From assembly GCF_018119395.1 (NCBI RefSeq), contig NZ_JAGPWD010000007.1, positions 1 through 64,000 on the forward strand: 64,000 nucleotides of DNA, in the 5' to 3' direction. Of this stretch, positions 1 through 8,369 are shown one piece after another. Position 1 is the first letter of the stretch, and each line of letters opens with the position of its first letter. The stretch is from Massilia sp. ZL223. GTDB taxonomy: Bacteria > Pseudomonadota > Gammaproteobacteria > Burkholderiales > Burkholderiaceae_D. The notes under the pieces were generated by a model that saw nothing but the letters and a program-made list of their open reading frames with translations, did not search any database and was not told the DNA's origin. A program made the translations under genes and the position numbers.

Positions 1-98
1 GAGTGGCCGGGCGGCTGGCCCATGGCCAGGTCGCCGGCGCTTCCCAGGATCTGCAGGGCCTGGACCAGGGTGACGGTGTCGTGGCCGTGCAGGGGCAT
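1..98 (-). CDS. Partial CDS, 5' end only, possibly HD-GYP-type
   Basis: The first 32 codons of a minus-strand gene lie at the window edge and read MPLHGHDTVTLVQALQILGS at the start; the rest is outside. The frame is open to the edge. The ATG is 17 bp downstream of the stop of the AhpD-like gene, so the two are probably cotranscribed. A short stretch, GDLAMGQPPGHS, resembles the start of HD/HD-GYP phosphohydrolase domains (a 'xxMGxPxGHS' opening), but that is too little to assign a function. The start is chosen because it is the first ATG after the upstream stop. Confidence 0.4.
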   Translation of the reverse strand, partial: MPLHGHDTVTLVQALQILGSAGDLAMGQPPGH

Positions 99-115
99 CC
101 TCGGTAGGTGGTCGC

Positions 116-580
116 TTACATGCCCGGCGCAGGCTGTTCGGGGATCTGGTTGCGCAGGCTCAGGTTGATCGAATTCCAGCCCCGGATGGCGGCGATAGTA
201 TAGCCAAGTTCGGCGATCTCGGCGTCCGTGAAATGCTCACGCAGGGCCGGCCAGGCGGCGTCGGTGTCGTCGCGCTGGGGCAGGGCGTTGACGGCGTCGG
301 CCCAGGCCAGCGCGGCGCGTTCGCGTTCGCTGAACCAGGGCGCTTCGCGCCAGGCGCCGATGGCGTTCAGGTGGCGCGGATCGAGGCCCTGGCGGACCAG
401 GTCGCGCCAGTGCATGTCGATGCACACGCCGCAGCCGTTGACCAGCGACACGCGCAGCTGCACCAGCTCGACCAGGCGCTCGCCGAGGGCGCCTTTCTTG
501 TTGGTCATCGACAGGTTGATCATGGCCTTCAGGTTGGCGGGGGCCAGGGTGAAGAGGTTGATGCGGGCGACGTGCGACAT
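116..580 (-). CDS. AhpD-like carboxymuconolactone decarboxylase family protein
   Basis: This 154-residue protein belongs to the AhpD/CMD fold. It has the C-x-x-C pair followed by a histidine (NGCGVCIDMHW, about residues 49-59) that AhpD-type peroxidases use for thiol-dependent peroxide reduction. Length and the all-helical, W-rich C-terminal half (AIRGWNSINLSLR) fit small single-domain members. An AAAGGA ribosome-binding site precedes the ATG. It is the upstream gene of a probable pair with the partial CDS at the window edge. The physiological substrate cannot be told from sequence; many such proteins are annotated only as peroxidase-related. Confidence 0.85.
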   Translation of the reverse strand: MSHVARINLFTLAPANLKAMINLSMTNKKGALGERLVELVQLRVSLVNGCGVCIDMHWRDLVRQGLDPRHLNAIGAWREAPWFSERERAALAWADAVNALPQRDDTDAAWPALREHFTDAEIAELGYTIAAIRGWNSINLSLRNQIPEQPAPGM

Positions 581-700
581 GCTGGTGTCCTTTCAGGTGG
601 GGTGGGCGCGGTGTGCGTCCCTCATGCCTGATAAGACGAGCCATCGGTCGGCGGTGTGACATGGGTGTTAAAAATTTTGGGGTGGATCCGCTGCGCAGTG

Positions 701-2356
701 TCAGCCCACCCGGCAGTACACCACCCGCCCATCCGCCATCAACACCGCCGCCCGATGCTTGCCCGCCTTCTTGGCCGCATACATGGCCGTATCCGCGCGC
801 GACAGCAGCGCGTCGGCGCTGTCGCCGGGCACGTGGAAGGCCACGCCGATGCTGGCGCCGATGGGCTCGCACCCGGCGGCCGCATCATAGGGCAGGGCGG
901 CGGCCACGAGGATCTTGCGCGCCACTTGTTCGATGTCGGCGCGCGCGTCGCCCGCCTGGTCGAGCATCACGACGAATTCGTCGCCCGCCAGGCGCGCCAC
1001 CGTGTCGGTGCGGCGTACCGCCCCGGTGAGGCGGCGGCCGAAGTCGATCAGCACCGCGTCGCCCGCCTCGTGTCCGCACAGGTCGTTCACCGACTTGAAC
1101 CCGTCCAGGTCGATGAACAGCAGCGCCAGCGAATGCGGCGTGCGCTGGGTGGTGTCGATGGCGTGCTGCAGGCGCTCCATGAAGGCGTAGCGGTTCGGCA
1201 GGCCGGTCAGGAAGTCGTGCGTGGCCTGGTAGTGCATCTGCTCGGCCAGGCGGCGCTGCTCCGAGACGTCGCGCAGGAAGGCGTAGAAGTAGCGCCGGCC
1301 GCGGTGGGGCAGCATGCCGACCGAGAATTCGACCAGGATCTCGGTGCCGTCGCGCCGCAGGGCGGGTACCTCGACCCGCTTGGTGTAGGTGCGGCCGTCG
1401 CTGGCGGAGAGGAAGGCCGCCATGCCGTCCAGGTGGCGCTGGCGCAGGCGCTCGGGGGCGATCAGCTCGACCATCGGGCGGCCGATGGCTTCCTCGGCCT
1501 TCCAGCCGAAGGTCAGCTCGGCCTGCTTGTTCCACTCGGTGATCACGCTGTGCTCGTCCATGCCGATGAAGGCGTCGTTGGCCTGGTCGAGCAGCAGGCG
1601 GATCTTTTCCTCCTGGGCGCGCAGCGCCTCGGCGTTCTCGACGAACTCGGTGACGTCGCGCACGGTGCAGTACAGCCGGCCGCTGCCCACCGAACGCGTG
1701 CTCCATTCGAGCCAGCGGTAGCCGCCCGCGGCGTGGCGATAGCGGTTGCAGAACCCGGTGGTCAGGCCGCCCGCGTAGATCGACTCGGCCTCGGCCAGGG
1801 TACGGTCGACATCGTCCGGATGCACGAAGTCGATGAAGGGGCGCGAGGTCAGGTCTTCCGAGGTCCACCCCAGGGCCTCGGTCCAGGCGGGATTCACCTG
1901 GCGCAGGCGCCCGTCGGTGCCGGCGATCGCCAGCAGGTCGGGCGAGAGCATGAAAAAGGCGTCGCGGTCCTCGAGCGCCGCCTTCTGGGCCGAGATGTCG
2001 ATCACCTGGGCCACGAAGCATTCCGGCTGGCCGCCGGCGTCGCGGGTGACGGAGACGGTCAGCTGGGCCCAGACGATGCGCCCGTCGAGGTGGCGGTAGC
2101 GCTTTTCCAGCGTGTAGGTGTCGCGCTCGCCGCCCAGGACTTCGTGCATCAGGTTCAGGTCGTCATCCAGGTCTTCCGGATGGGTCAGCGCCTGGAAGGT
2201 CGTGGACAGCAGCTCGCCGCGCGAATAGCCGAGGATGCGGCATAGGGCGGGATTGACCTCCAGCCAATGGCCGTGCAGGCCCACCAGGGCCATGCCGACT
2301 TGCGAATGGGTGAACGCGGCGGAGAAGAGGCGTGTATCCGGAACAGGAGGCGTCAT
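701..2356 (-). CDS. Diguanylate cyclase with three PAS domains
   Basis: This 551-residue, apparently cytoplasmic sensor makes c-di-GMP. Three PAS units can be seen (about residues 10-120, 130-245 and 250-370; the first two carry HPED or HPDD and the last two end in RDV), followed by a GGDEF domain (about 380-545). The catalytic signature is AGDEF rather than GGDEF, a variant usually compatible with activity. An RxxD inhibitory site (RRTD) lies five residues upstream, so product feedback inhibition is expected. No transmembrane segment is evident, so the signal is probably intracellular. The nearest good Shine-Dalgarno, AAGGAG, is about 25 nt upstream, so the start is not firmly set. It lies close to the c-di-GMP-binding flagellar brake at 2489-3238. 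Confidence 0.9.
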   Translation of the reverse strand: MTPPVPDTRLFSAAFTHSQVGMALVGLHGHWLEVNPALCRILGYSRGELLSTTFQALTHPEDLDDDLNLMHEVLGGERDTYTLEKRYRHLDGRIVWAQLTVSVTRDAGGQPECFVAQVIDISAQKAALEDRDAFFMLSPDLLAIAGTDGRLRQVNPAWTEALGWTSEDLTSRPFIDFVHPDDVDRTLAEAESIYAGGLTTGFCNRYRHAAGGYRWLEWSTRSVGSGRLYCTVRDVTEFVENAEALRAQEEKIRLLLDQANDAFIGMDEHSVITEWNKQAELTFGWKAEEAIGRPMVELIAPERLRQRHLDGMAAFLSASDGRTYTKRVEVPALRRDGTEILVEFSVGMLPHRGRRYFYAFLRDVSEQRRLAEQMHYQATHDFLTGLPNRYAFMERLQHAIDTTQRTPHSLALLFIDLDGFKSVNDLCGHEAGDAVLIDFGRRLTGAVRRTDTVARLAGDEFVVMLDQAGDARADIEQVARKILVAAALPYDAAAGCEPIGASIGVAFHVPGDSADALLSRADTAMYAAKKAGKHRAAVLMADGRVVYCRVG

Positions 2357-2488
2357 CGGGGAGGCATCGGCAGGTGCAGATACTCCTTAGTGTAGCCTAA
2401 GTATCACCAGGAAAGAGCGCCAGTTAGCAATAAAGTAACTAAAAAATAGTACGGATCACGCGGCACGGGACGGGCCGCCGGCCTGGCC

Positions 2489-3238
2489 TCAGGCAAGGCC
2501 GGCCAGGCGCGCGTTGCGCTCGCGTTCGAGCTTGGTGATGTAGCGCTGCACGCCGGCCAGGGCGCCGCGCGAGATATCGACGAACTGGCAGCCGAGGCGG
2601 CGGTTGGTTTTGTTGTTCAGCAAGGTCAGGTCCAGCGAATTGCGGATCTGGAGCGAGGTCGTGACCGGTCCGACGTCGGGCAGCTCGATGCGGCAGTTCT
2701 CGATCACCCGGCCGATCGTGTTGTCCAGCTGGAGCTTGTTGTCGAGGATGGCGATGCCGCCGACGCTGATGTCGTGCAGCGGGAAGACGCCGGCGCCGCC
2801 GCCCAGTTCCAGCGGCAGCGGGATCAGCGCGCGCACCGGGTTGCTCACCGGGGTGGGCATGCGGTAGAACTCGCGCCGCTGCAGGCGGATCAGGGTCGGG
2901 GGGATGTCGGCGCGCAGCGCCAGGCCGCCGCGGTGGCTGGTCTCGTCCAGGGCTTCGGCGGTGAACAGGATGCGGATCTTGTCGAGCGTGGTTTCGCAGC
3001 GCACGCTGCCGGCGGCCACGATGCGGTCGTTCTGCAGCGGGTCGATGGAGCGGTCCAGCACGATCGTGTCGGTGTCGTCGTCGACTTCCAGGATCGAGGT
3101 GACGGCCACGTCCGACTCGCCCTTGACCAGCATGCGGATCAGCTGGTTCTTCTCGCCGATCTGGCGCAGCAGGGACACGATCTCGCGGCGCGACCTGACT
3201 TCATAGTCGTGCCAGTTTTCCAGTTCTGCGTTATTCAT
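2489..3238 (-). CDS. ycgR: Flagellar brake protein YcgR (PilZ domain)
   Basis: This 249-residue protein has the YcgR layout: an N-terminal YcgR/PilZN domain (about 1-110) and a C-terminal PilZ domain (about 115-240). The c-di-GMP-binding motifs are both present: RxxxR as RREFYR (about 121-126) and D/NxSxxG as DISVGG (about 158-163). In the family, c-di-GMP-loaded YcgR contacts the flagellar motor and slows it. The start ATG lies just upstream of the stop of the flhB-like gene (8-bp overlap), so it is coupled to the fliK-side operon. With a diguanylate cyclase on each side of the cluster, local c-di-GMP control of swimming is plausible. Confidence 0.9.
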   Translation of the reverse strand: MNNAELENWHDYEVRSRREIVSLLRQIGEKNQLIRMLVKGESDVAVTSILEVDDDTDTIVLDRSIDPLQNDRIVAAGSVRCETTLDKIRILFTAEALDETSHRGGLALRADIPPTLIRLQRREFYRMPTPVSNPVRALIPLPLELGGGAGVFPLHDISVGGIAILDNKLQLDNTIGRVIENCRIELPDVGPVTTSLQIRNSLDLTLLNNKTNRRLGCQFVDISRGALAGVQRYITKLERERNARLAGLA

Positions 3239-3581
3239 TGCTGCCAGGTGTCCTTGCCACGGGGTCTAGGTGGGCGATCGGATCGGGTGCGGAAGGGAGA
3301 ACATCTCCATTCCTTTGCGCCGACTCAATATGATATAACCAGGCCAACAGTTCCGCAATCGCCCGATACAGGCCAGGCGGGATCTCCCGGTCCAGGTCCA
3401 CCTGCATCAGCAGGGACACCAGTTCCTTCGACTCGTGCACGAACACGCCGGCTTCGCGCGCGCGTTCCATGATCTTCTCCGCCACCAGCCCCTGGCCCTT
3501 GGCCACGACCTTGGGCGCCGGGTCGCCGGCGCCGTAGGCGAGGGCAACGGCGCTCTGGCGGCGCTTGCCTTCCTCACGCAT
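3231..3581 (-). CDS. FlhB C-terminal-domain paralogue (FhlB-like)
   Basis: This 116-residue protein matches only the cytoplasmic C-terminal domain of FlhB, the flagellar export switch. Visible hallmarks are APKVVAKG (about 23-30), the helix that follows, and EIPPGLYRAIAELLAWLYH near the end. The membrane part is absent, and the NPTH autocleavage motif is replaced (KRRQSAVAL), so it cannot be a self-cleaving switch. Such stand-alone FlhB-C proteins are often encoded beside fliK, as here. I start at the ATG at 3581, which overlaps the fliK stop by 8 bp; a longer reading to 3632 would run further into fliK. Its 3' end overlaps ycgR. Confidence 0.85.
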   Translation of the reverse strand: MREEGKRRQSAVALAYGAGDPAPKVVAKGQGLVAEKIMERAREAGVFVHESKELVSLLMQVDLDREIPPGLYRAIAELLAWLYHIESAQRNGDVLPSAPDPIAHLDPVARTPGSNE

Positions 3582-4683
3582 CGGGCGCTCCTGGACGGGC
3601 GTCGAAGCCGCCCAGCGGCGTGCCCACCGCATCGAGCGCGGCGGCCAGTTCGGGCGCGTGGCGGCGCAGCAGGGCGGCGGTTTCTTCGCTGCCGGTGGCG
3701 AAACGCAGCTGCAGGACGCCGCCTGCCAGGGTCAGGCTGGCGTCGAGTTCGCCCAGTTCCGGGAACCGCAGGCGCAGGCGGCTGTGCCAGACGCCAGCTT
3801 CGGCCTCGGCGCCCTGGTGCTCGTCCTCGCGCCGCACGTCCCATTCCATCTCCTGGCCCGGCCACAACTGGCCTTGCCAATGGAGCCGGGCCTGTTCCTG
3901 GGTGGCCAGCTGCAGGTTGATGAACTGCGCGGTGGCGGGATCGCCCGCCTGCGGGCGGTTCCCTGCCTGGGCGGCCTGCTGCTGCGGCTCGCCCGCCAGT
4001 TCGGCCAGCGCGCGGGCGCCTTGCGCCCATTCGGCGACATGCGATTCGTAGAACAGCCCGCTCTTGCCGACCGCCTGCTGCAAACCCTGGGCGATCGCGC
4101 CGGGATCGGCAGACGGGCTGCCGACCACGGGGGGGCGCCCGACCAGGCCGCTCAATGGCGCCTCCGCCTTGCCGGCGGCGGCCAGCACCGTGGCGATGGC
4201 CTTGCCCGCCGGGCTCAGCGTGGTGTTGTTCGCTTCGGTCCCGGCAGGGAAGGCCAGGGTGGCGCCGGCGCCGGCCTGGGCCAGCAAGGCCGCCGCGCGC
4301 CCGACCGGCGCGCCTTCGCGGTAGGCCAGCGGGGCCTTGGACGGATCGGCGCCTTCCGGCAGGGGCGGGCCGGCCTCGGTGAAGGCGCTGGTGGCCTGGG
4401 CGCCGACCTGGAAGGTGGCGCGCGGCTGGAGGGAAACGAGGGTGAGGGGAACGTCGGCGCCGACCTGGGCGCCGGGCGGCAGCTGCATGCGGGCCGGGAT
4501 GTCGGCCACCTTGACCACGAAGCTGCCGTCGGTCAGCCTGGCGAGCACTTCGCCGTGGATGGCCTTGCCCATCAAGGGCGCGACGGCGCGCTGGAAGGCT
4601 TGCTGGCGCGGGTCGAGGGCCTGCTCGGCCGGCCGGGACGGATCGACCCGGGGGACGGCGGAAACCAGCTCGCGCGGCAGCAT
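3574..4683 (-). CDS. fliK: Flagellar hook-length control protein FliK
   Basis: This 369-residue protein has the FliK pattern: a low-complexity Ala/Pro/Gly-rich first two thirds and a conserved C-terminal Flg_hook domain (about residues 255-345; LHWQGQLWPGQEMEWDV, then a beta-rich stretch ending LRFATGSEETAALLRRH). FliK measures hook length and triggers the export-specificity switch at FlhB. Its stop overlaps the start of the FlhB-C paralogue, a pairing that makes functional sense. It is rather short for FliK. No signal peptide is present, as expected for a protein exported by the flagellar type III apparatus. Confidence 0.85.
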   Translation of the reverse strand: MLPRELVSAVPRVDPSRPAEQALDPRQQAFQRAVAPLMGKAIHGEVLARLTDGSFVVKVADIPARMQLPPGAQVGADVPLTLVSLQPRATFQVGAQATSAFTEAGPPLPEGADPSKAPLAYREGAPVGRAAALLAQAGAGATLAFPAGTEANNTTLSPAGKAIATVLAAAGKAEAPLSGLVGRPPVVGSPSADPGAIAQGLQQAVGKSGLFYESHVAEWAQGARALAELAGEPQQQAAQAGNRPQAGDPATAQFINLQLATQEQARLHWQGQLWPGQEMEWDVRREDEHQGAEAEAGVWHSRLRLRFPELGELDASLTLAGGVLQLRFATGSEETAALLRRHAPELAAALDAVGTPLGGFDARPGAPDA

Positions 4684-4706
4684 CCCTCAGTCAGGCCGGG
4701 ACGGCC

Positions 4707-5036
4707 TCAGACGCCGTAGGCGCGCGCGACGCGCCGTTCGGTCGTGGTGTTGCTGATCAGGGCCGACAGGCGCGCCATCCACGGGGTGGTGAGGTCGCGG
4801 ATCTGGCGGTCGGCGTCGAGCATCTTGCGGATCGCGTTGACCTTGCGCACGCGCTCCTGGCCGGCCAGCGGCTGCGCGCCTTCGTGCTCGCGCAGGCGGC
4901 GCACGCAGGCGGCGCACTCCTGTTCCAGCTCGGTCAGCCGGTCCCAGTCGCTCGCGGTGGCGGCGTCCAGCATGCGGTCGGTGATGCCGACCATGGTCTC
5001 GTAGACGGAAACGACTTCTTGTCCGGTCATGATCAT
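4707..5036 (-). CDS. fliT: Flagellar export chaperone FliT
   Basis: This is a short all-helical protein of 109 residues (or 107 if the second ATG, at 5030, is used) with the FliT layout: YETMVGITDRMLDAATASDW, then a Cys-containing helix (LEQECAACVRRL) and a C-terminal helix. FliT chaperones the cap protein FliD and, in enterics, restrains FlhDC. It lies only 5 bp downstream of fliS and follows fliD, the usual fliD-fliS-fliT order. The identification rests on position and helix pattern more than on strong motifs. Confidence 0.8.
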   Translation of the reverse strand: MIMTGQEVVSVYETMVGITDRMLDAATASDWDRLTELEQECAACVRRLREHEGAQPLAGQERVRKVNAIRKMLDADRQIRDLTTPWMARLSALISNTTTERRVARAYGV

Positions 5037-5041
5037 GATCC

Positions 5042-5506
5042 TTATACGCTCACCAGGGTGGTTTTTTGCATCGCCGGGACAGCAGGGGCGTCAGGCTGCT
5101 CGTTCTTCTCGCCGATCGCCACCCAGGCTTCGCGCAGGTCCGACATCAGGCCGTGGACTTCCTCGACCGCGGCGACGTCGTTCTTGATGTTGGCCTGCAG
5201 CAGGCGGCGGCTCATGTAGTCGTACAGCGCGTCCAGGTTCTGGGCGATCTCGCCGCCGGCCGCCTTGTCGAGCGAGGCGCGCAGGCCGTTGTCGATGATC
5301 GTGATCGCCTTCGAGATCGAGGCGCCCTTGGCCGCCACGTTGGCCGCGCCGTTGGTCCCCTTCATGTTGTTGATCGCGCTGAGCAGCGCCACCATGGCGC
5401 CGTCGTACAGCATGATGATCAGCTTGTGTGGGGAAGCTGCCGCCACGCCGGTCTCGAGACCGACTTTCGCATAGGCGCCGACGCCGCGTTGCATGGTTCC
5501 AAACAT
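5042..5506 (-). CDS. fliS: Flagellar export chaperone FliS
   Basis: This 154-residue protein is the flagellin chaperone FliS, which caps the C terminus of flagellin before export. It begins MFGTMQRGVGAYAKVGLETG and carries the conserved PHKLIIMLYDGAMVAL segment. I start at 5506, 18 codons inside the longest open frame, because GGAG with good spacing precedes this ATG and the family starts here. It follows fliD by 25 bp and precedes fliT by 5 bp in one transcription unit. Confidence 0.95.
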   Translation of the reverse strand: MFGTMQRGVGAYAKVGLETGVAAASPHKLIIMLYDGAMVALLSAINNMKGTNGAANVAAKGASISKAITIIDNGLRASLDKAAGGEIAQNLDALYDYMSRRLLQANIKNDVAAVEEVHGLMSDLREAWVAIGEKNEQPDAPAVPAMQKTTLVSV

Positions 5507-5531
5507 GGTGTTCTCCAGGTGTTGCGTAGTG

Positions 5532-8180
5532 TTAGCCTGCGTTCGCGTTGAGCGCCGCAAGCTGCTGGGTCAGGTAGGCCGAGGTCGACTGCATCGACAC
5601 CAGCGCGGCGTCGAGCGCCGTGAACTGGGCCCGGTAACGTTTTTCGATGCCTTCCAGGCGCGAATTGAACTGGTCCTTCTGGGTATTGATCGCCTTGAGC
5701 GTGACGTTCAATCCGTCGGTCTTGCTGGTGAGCAGGCTGCCCTTGCCGGTAAAGCTGGCGGCCAGGTTGGTCAGCTCGAAGGCGAAGCCTTTCGAGAAGC
5801 TGACGGTGCCGCGCTCGCCGATGGCGCCGCCGGTGATCGAGATCTGGATGCCTTCGGCCGGCGAGCCCGCCGCGGCGGTCAGCGCCTGGCCGTTGCCGGT
5901 GGCGGCGACGCCGCCGATCGTGCCTTCGACGTCCTTGCCCACGACCGGTGCGGCGCCGCCGAACAGGATGGCCGGATCGGTGCCGCTTACCGTGGCGATG
6001 GCGATGTTCGAGGTCGAGCCGTACTTGCTCGACGAAACCGACAGCAGGCCGTTGCTGTCGACCTTGGTTTCGACCGTGTCGCCGGCGCCCGCGAAGACGC
6101 TGTTGCCGTTGACCGCCGCGCGCAGCATCGAGGCCAGCTGCTCGTTGGTATAGGTGCCGGCGGTCAGCGCGATATCCTGGGTCTTGCTGGCGGTGACGGG
6201 GTCGGTCTGGTTGAGCGTGATGCGCCAGGTGGTGCCGGCGGCGATCGTGGTCGAACCGGACAGGGCGCTCGCGCTGGTCAGGGTGCCCTGGCTCGCCAGG
6301 GTGGTGATGTTGACGCCATAGGTACCCGGCTTGGTGGCCGGCCCCGATTTGTCGAACTTGATCATGCCGTCGGTGGCCGCGCCCACGGCCGCGAACAGGC
6401 CGCCGATCTCGGCGAAGTTTTCGTTGACCGCCTTGTTCAGCTTGCTCGAATCCACGGCCAGGTTGCCGTCCTTCTGGAAGGTGATGCCGACCTGGCTGAG
6501 CGTGGTCAGCTTGCCGCCCAGGCCTTCCACGGCGGTGCCGAGCTGGCGCCGCAGCTGGCTCTGGATCGAGCGCACCGAGGCGTCGCCCTGCAGCACGCCG
6601 GCCGTCTTGGTCTCGGCGTTGTAGCCGGTCAGGCCCGTGATCGTCTTGTTGAGGTCGTTGTAGGCCTTGACGAAGTTGTTGACCGCGCTTGAGACCGAGG
6701 CGGTGTCGCGGCTGACGTTCAGGGTCGCGCTGCCGACCGCCGTGACGTCCAGGGACACGCCCTGCACGGCTTCGGTGACGGTGGTGCTGCTGCTGCGGAT
6801 GTCGATCCCGTTCATGTTCAGCAGGGTGTCCCGGGCCGCGCTGGTCTGCTTGAGGCCCTGGACGCCCCCTGGATCGTGGCCGAGCAGGGCGGCGATGTCC
6901 GGGTTCGGCGGCTGGCCGCTGTCGCCGTCCACGCTGATCTTCATCGAGGACTTGGCGCCGGTCTTGTTCGAGGTCAGCACCAGGTGATAGGGGTTGTCGC
7001 CGCCGTCCGAGACGATGGTCGCGGTCACGCCGATGTTGGCCTTGTTGATGGCGTCGCGGATGCCTTGCAGCGACTGGTCGCCGGCGTCCAGGGTCACGGT
7101 GCCGCTGGCCTGGGCGCCGTCCTGCGTGAAGGCGGCGCCGCCCAGGTAGCTGCCGGCGCTGCCGGCGCTGAAGCCGGCAGCGGCCGGATTGGTTCCGCCG
7201 ATCTGGATCTGGTCGCCGTCGGCCGAGCTCAGGGTGACGCCGGCGGTGGTGGTCACGCTCGAGCCCGTATTCGGGCCGGCGCCGGCGATGCCGCCGTCGA
7301 CCGTGCCGGTCACGGCTTCGGTCACGGTCAGGTTGGAACCGTCCGCGGCGGTGAATTGCAAATCGCGCGTGGCGGCGCTGCCAGTGAAGGTGATGTTGGC
7401 GGCGGCCAGCGCCGAGCTGACACTGCCACTGGCCAGCGCCGCGTCGATATCGCCAGCACTCAGCGAAGCCAGGTCGTTGGTATGGGTGACGATCTGCACG
7501 CCGCCGACGGATAGACCGTAGCTCTCGCCGGCGTCGACGCTGACGCTGGCGAAGCCGCCGAACAGGTTGGCGGCGCTGGTCGCCGGATTGGCCTTGGCGG
7601 TGACGCCGGTGGTGTCGCTCTTGGCGTTGATCGCCTCGGCCAGCTGGGCCGCGCTGCGGGTGCTGGTGCTGGTGGTAATGGCGGTGCCGTTGATCGACAG
7701 CGAGCCGTTGCTGATGCCGCTGCTGGCGATGGACGGGCCCAGCGCGCTGCCGGCCACGCCGAAGCTGCCGCCGCCGATGCTGCCGAACTGGAAGGTCAGG
7801 GTGGTCTTGGCGCCGGAACCGATGGTCGCGCTCATGCTGGCGCGGCCGGCGGTGGTCAGGCTCTGGGCCGAGGCCAGCTGGGTCACGTTGATCTTGTACT
7901 TGCCCGCGACGGCGCCCGCGCCGGCGGTGCCGGACAGGATGTCCTTGTTGCTCGACGTGCTGCTCAGGGCGCTGAAGGTCGAGGGAGAATTGAGGGTGGT
8001 CAGGGCGCCCTGGAAAGCGCCCACGGCGGCGCTGACCCTGCCGAGCGCAGCCATGCGCGCCTGCAGGGTGGACGTCTTCTTGTCGAAGTTGGCGAGCGGC
8101 GCCGACTCGGCCTGCATCAGCTTCGCGATGATGCCGTCGACGTCGAGGCCGGAACCGATACCGGATGAACTGATGCCCAC
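5532..8180 (-). CDS. fliD: Flagellar filament cap protein FliD, unusually long
   Basis: This 882-residue protein is the filament cap (HAP2), which folds flagellin at the growing tip. The N terminus has the FliD_N signature (SGLDVDGIIAKLMQAES, about 9-25), a flagellin-hook IN-type motif lies near 365-430 (SLQGIRDAINKANIGVTATI), and FliD_C starts near 485 (VNNFVKAYNDLNKTI) and ends in the coiled coil with KRYRAQFTALDAALVSMQ. Many FliD proteins have about 450-650 residues. The extra length comes from Ser/Thr/Gly/Ala-rich, beta-type segments before the IN motif (about 130-360) and inside FliD_C (about 620-790), presumably surface-exposed outer domains. A FliA-like promoter overlapped by an inverted repeat lies just upstream. 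Confidence 0.93.
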   Translation of the reverse strand: MGISSSGIGSGLDVDGIIAKLMQAESAPLANFDKKTSTLQARMAALGRVSAAVGAFQGALTTLNSPSTFSALSSTSSNKDILSGTAGAGAVAGKYKINVTQLASAQSLTTAGRASMSATIGSGAKTTLTFQFGSIGGGSFGVAGSALGPSIASSGISNGSLSINGTAITTSTSTRSAAQLAEAINAKSDTTGVTAKANPATSAANLFGGFASVSVDAGESYGLSVGGVQIVTHTNDLASLSAGDIDAALASGSVSSALAAANITFTGSAATRDLQFTAADGSNLTVTEAVTGTVDGGIAGAGPNTGSSVTTTAGVTLSSADGDQIQIGGTNPAAAGFSAGSAGSYLGGAAFTQDGAQASGTVTLDAGDQSLQGIRDAINKANIGVTATIVSDGGDNPYHLVLTSNKTGAKSSMKISVDGDSGQPPNPDIAALLGHDPGGVQGLKQTSAARDTLLNMNGIDIRSSSTTVTEAVQGVSLDVTAVGSATLNVSRDTASVSSAVNNFVKAYNDLNKTITGLTGYNAETKTAGVLQGDASVRSIQSQLRRQLGTAVEGLGGKLTTLSQVGITFQKDGNLAVDSSKLNKAVNENFAEIGGLFAAVGAATDGMIKFDKSGPATKPGTYGVNITTLASQGTLTSASALSGSTTIAAGTTWRITLNQTDPVTASKTQDIALTAGTYTNEQLASMLRAAVNGNSVFAGAGDTVETKVDSNGLLSVSSSKYGSTSNIAIATVSGTDPAILFGGAAPVVGKDVEGTIGGVAATGNGQALTAAAGSPAEGIQISITGGAIGERGTVSFSKGFAFELTNLAASFTGKGSLLTSKTDGLNVTLKAINTQKDQFNSRLEGIEKRYRAQFTALDAALVSMQSTSAYLTQQLAALNANAG

Positions 8181-8199
8181 TTTGTTTCTCCCGTGAAAG

Positions 8200-8220
8200 C
8201 GATAATGTAAGTCATTATCG
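8200..8220. promoter_or_regulatory. Inverted repeat overlapping the fliD promoter
   Basis: Two perfect 8-bp arms, CGATAATG and CATTATCG, are separated by 5 bp (TAAGT). The right arm contains the putative -10 of the FliA-like fliD promoter and the left arm lies about at or just past the expected start point, 20 bp from the fliD ATG. It could be an operator or an mRNA leader hairpin; nothing else in the sequence identifies the binder. Confidence 0.5.
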
Positions 8221-8241
8221 ACAGAAGCAAACCGGACTTAA
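8215..8241 (-). promoter_or_regulatory. Candidate FliA (sigma-28) promoter for fliD
   Basis: Read on the minus strand: TTAAGTCC, 11 bp, GTCGATAA. This compares with the FliA consensus TAAAGTTT-N11-GCCGATAA: the -10 matches 7 of 8, the -35 is weaker at 5 of 8, and the spacing is exact. It would give a short leader to fliD at 8180 and drive fliD-fliS-fliT as a late flagellar unit. Confidence 0.6.
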
Positions 8242-8323
8242 GAGCGGGAAATGTGTCCCTATTCAAATAGTTGAAGAGGGCGATGACAGGACGACAAGGA
8301 AGGATGACAGGCGTGCAACAGCG

Positions 8324-8349
8324 GTGCGCGCTCCCGGAGGGAGGCGCAC
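8324..8349 (-). terminator. GC-rich hairpin downstream of flaG
   Basis: A long GC-rich hairpin (arms around GTGCGC/GCGCAC and CTCCC/GGGAG with one bulged G) lies 20 bp beyond the flaG stop. No clear T-run follows on the minus strand, so termination would be partial and fliD could be reached by read-through. Confidence 0.4.
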
Positions 8350-8369
8350 GCTGAGGTCGTCAAAAACGA

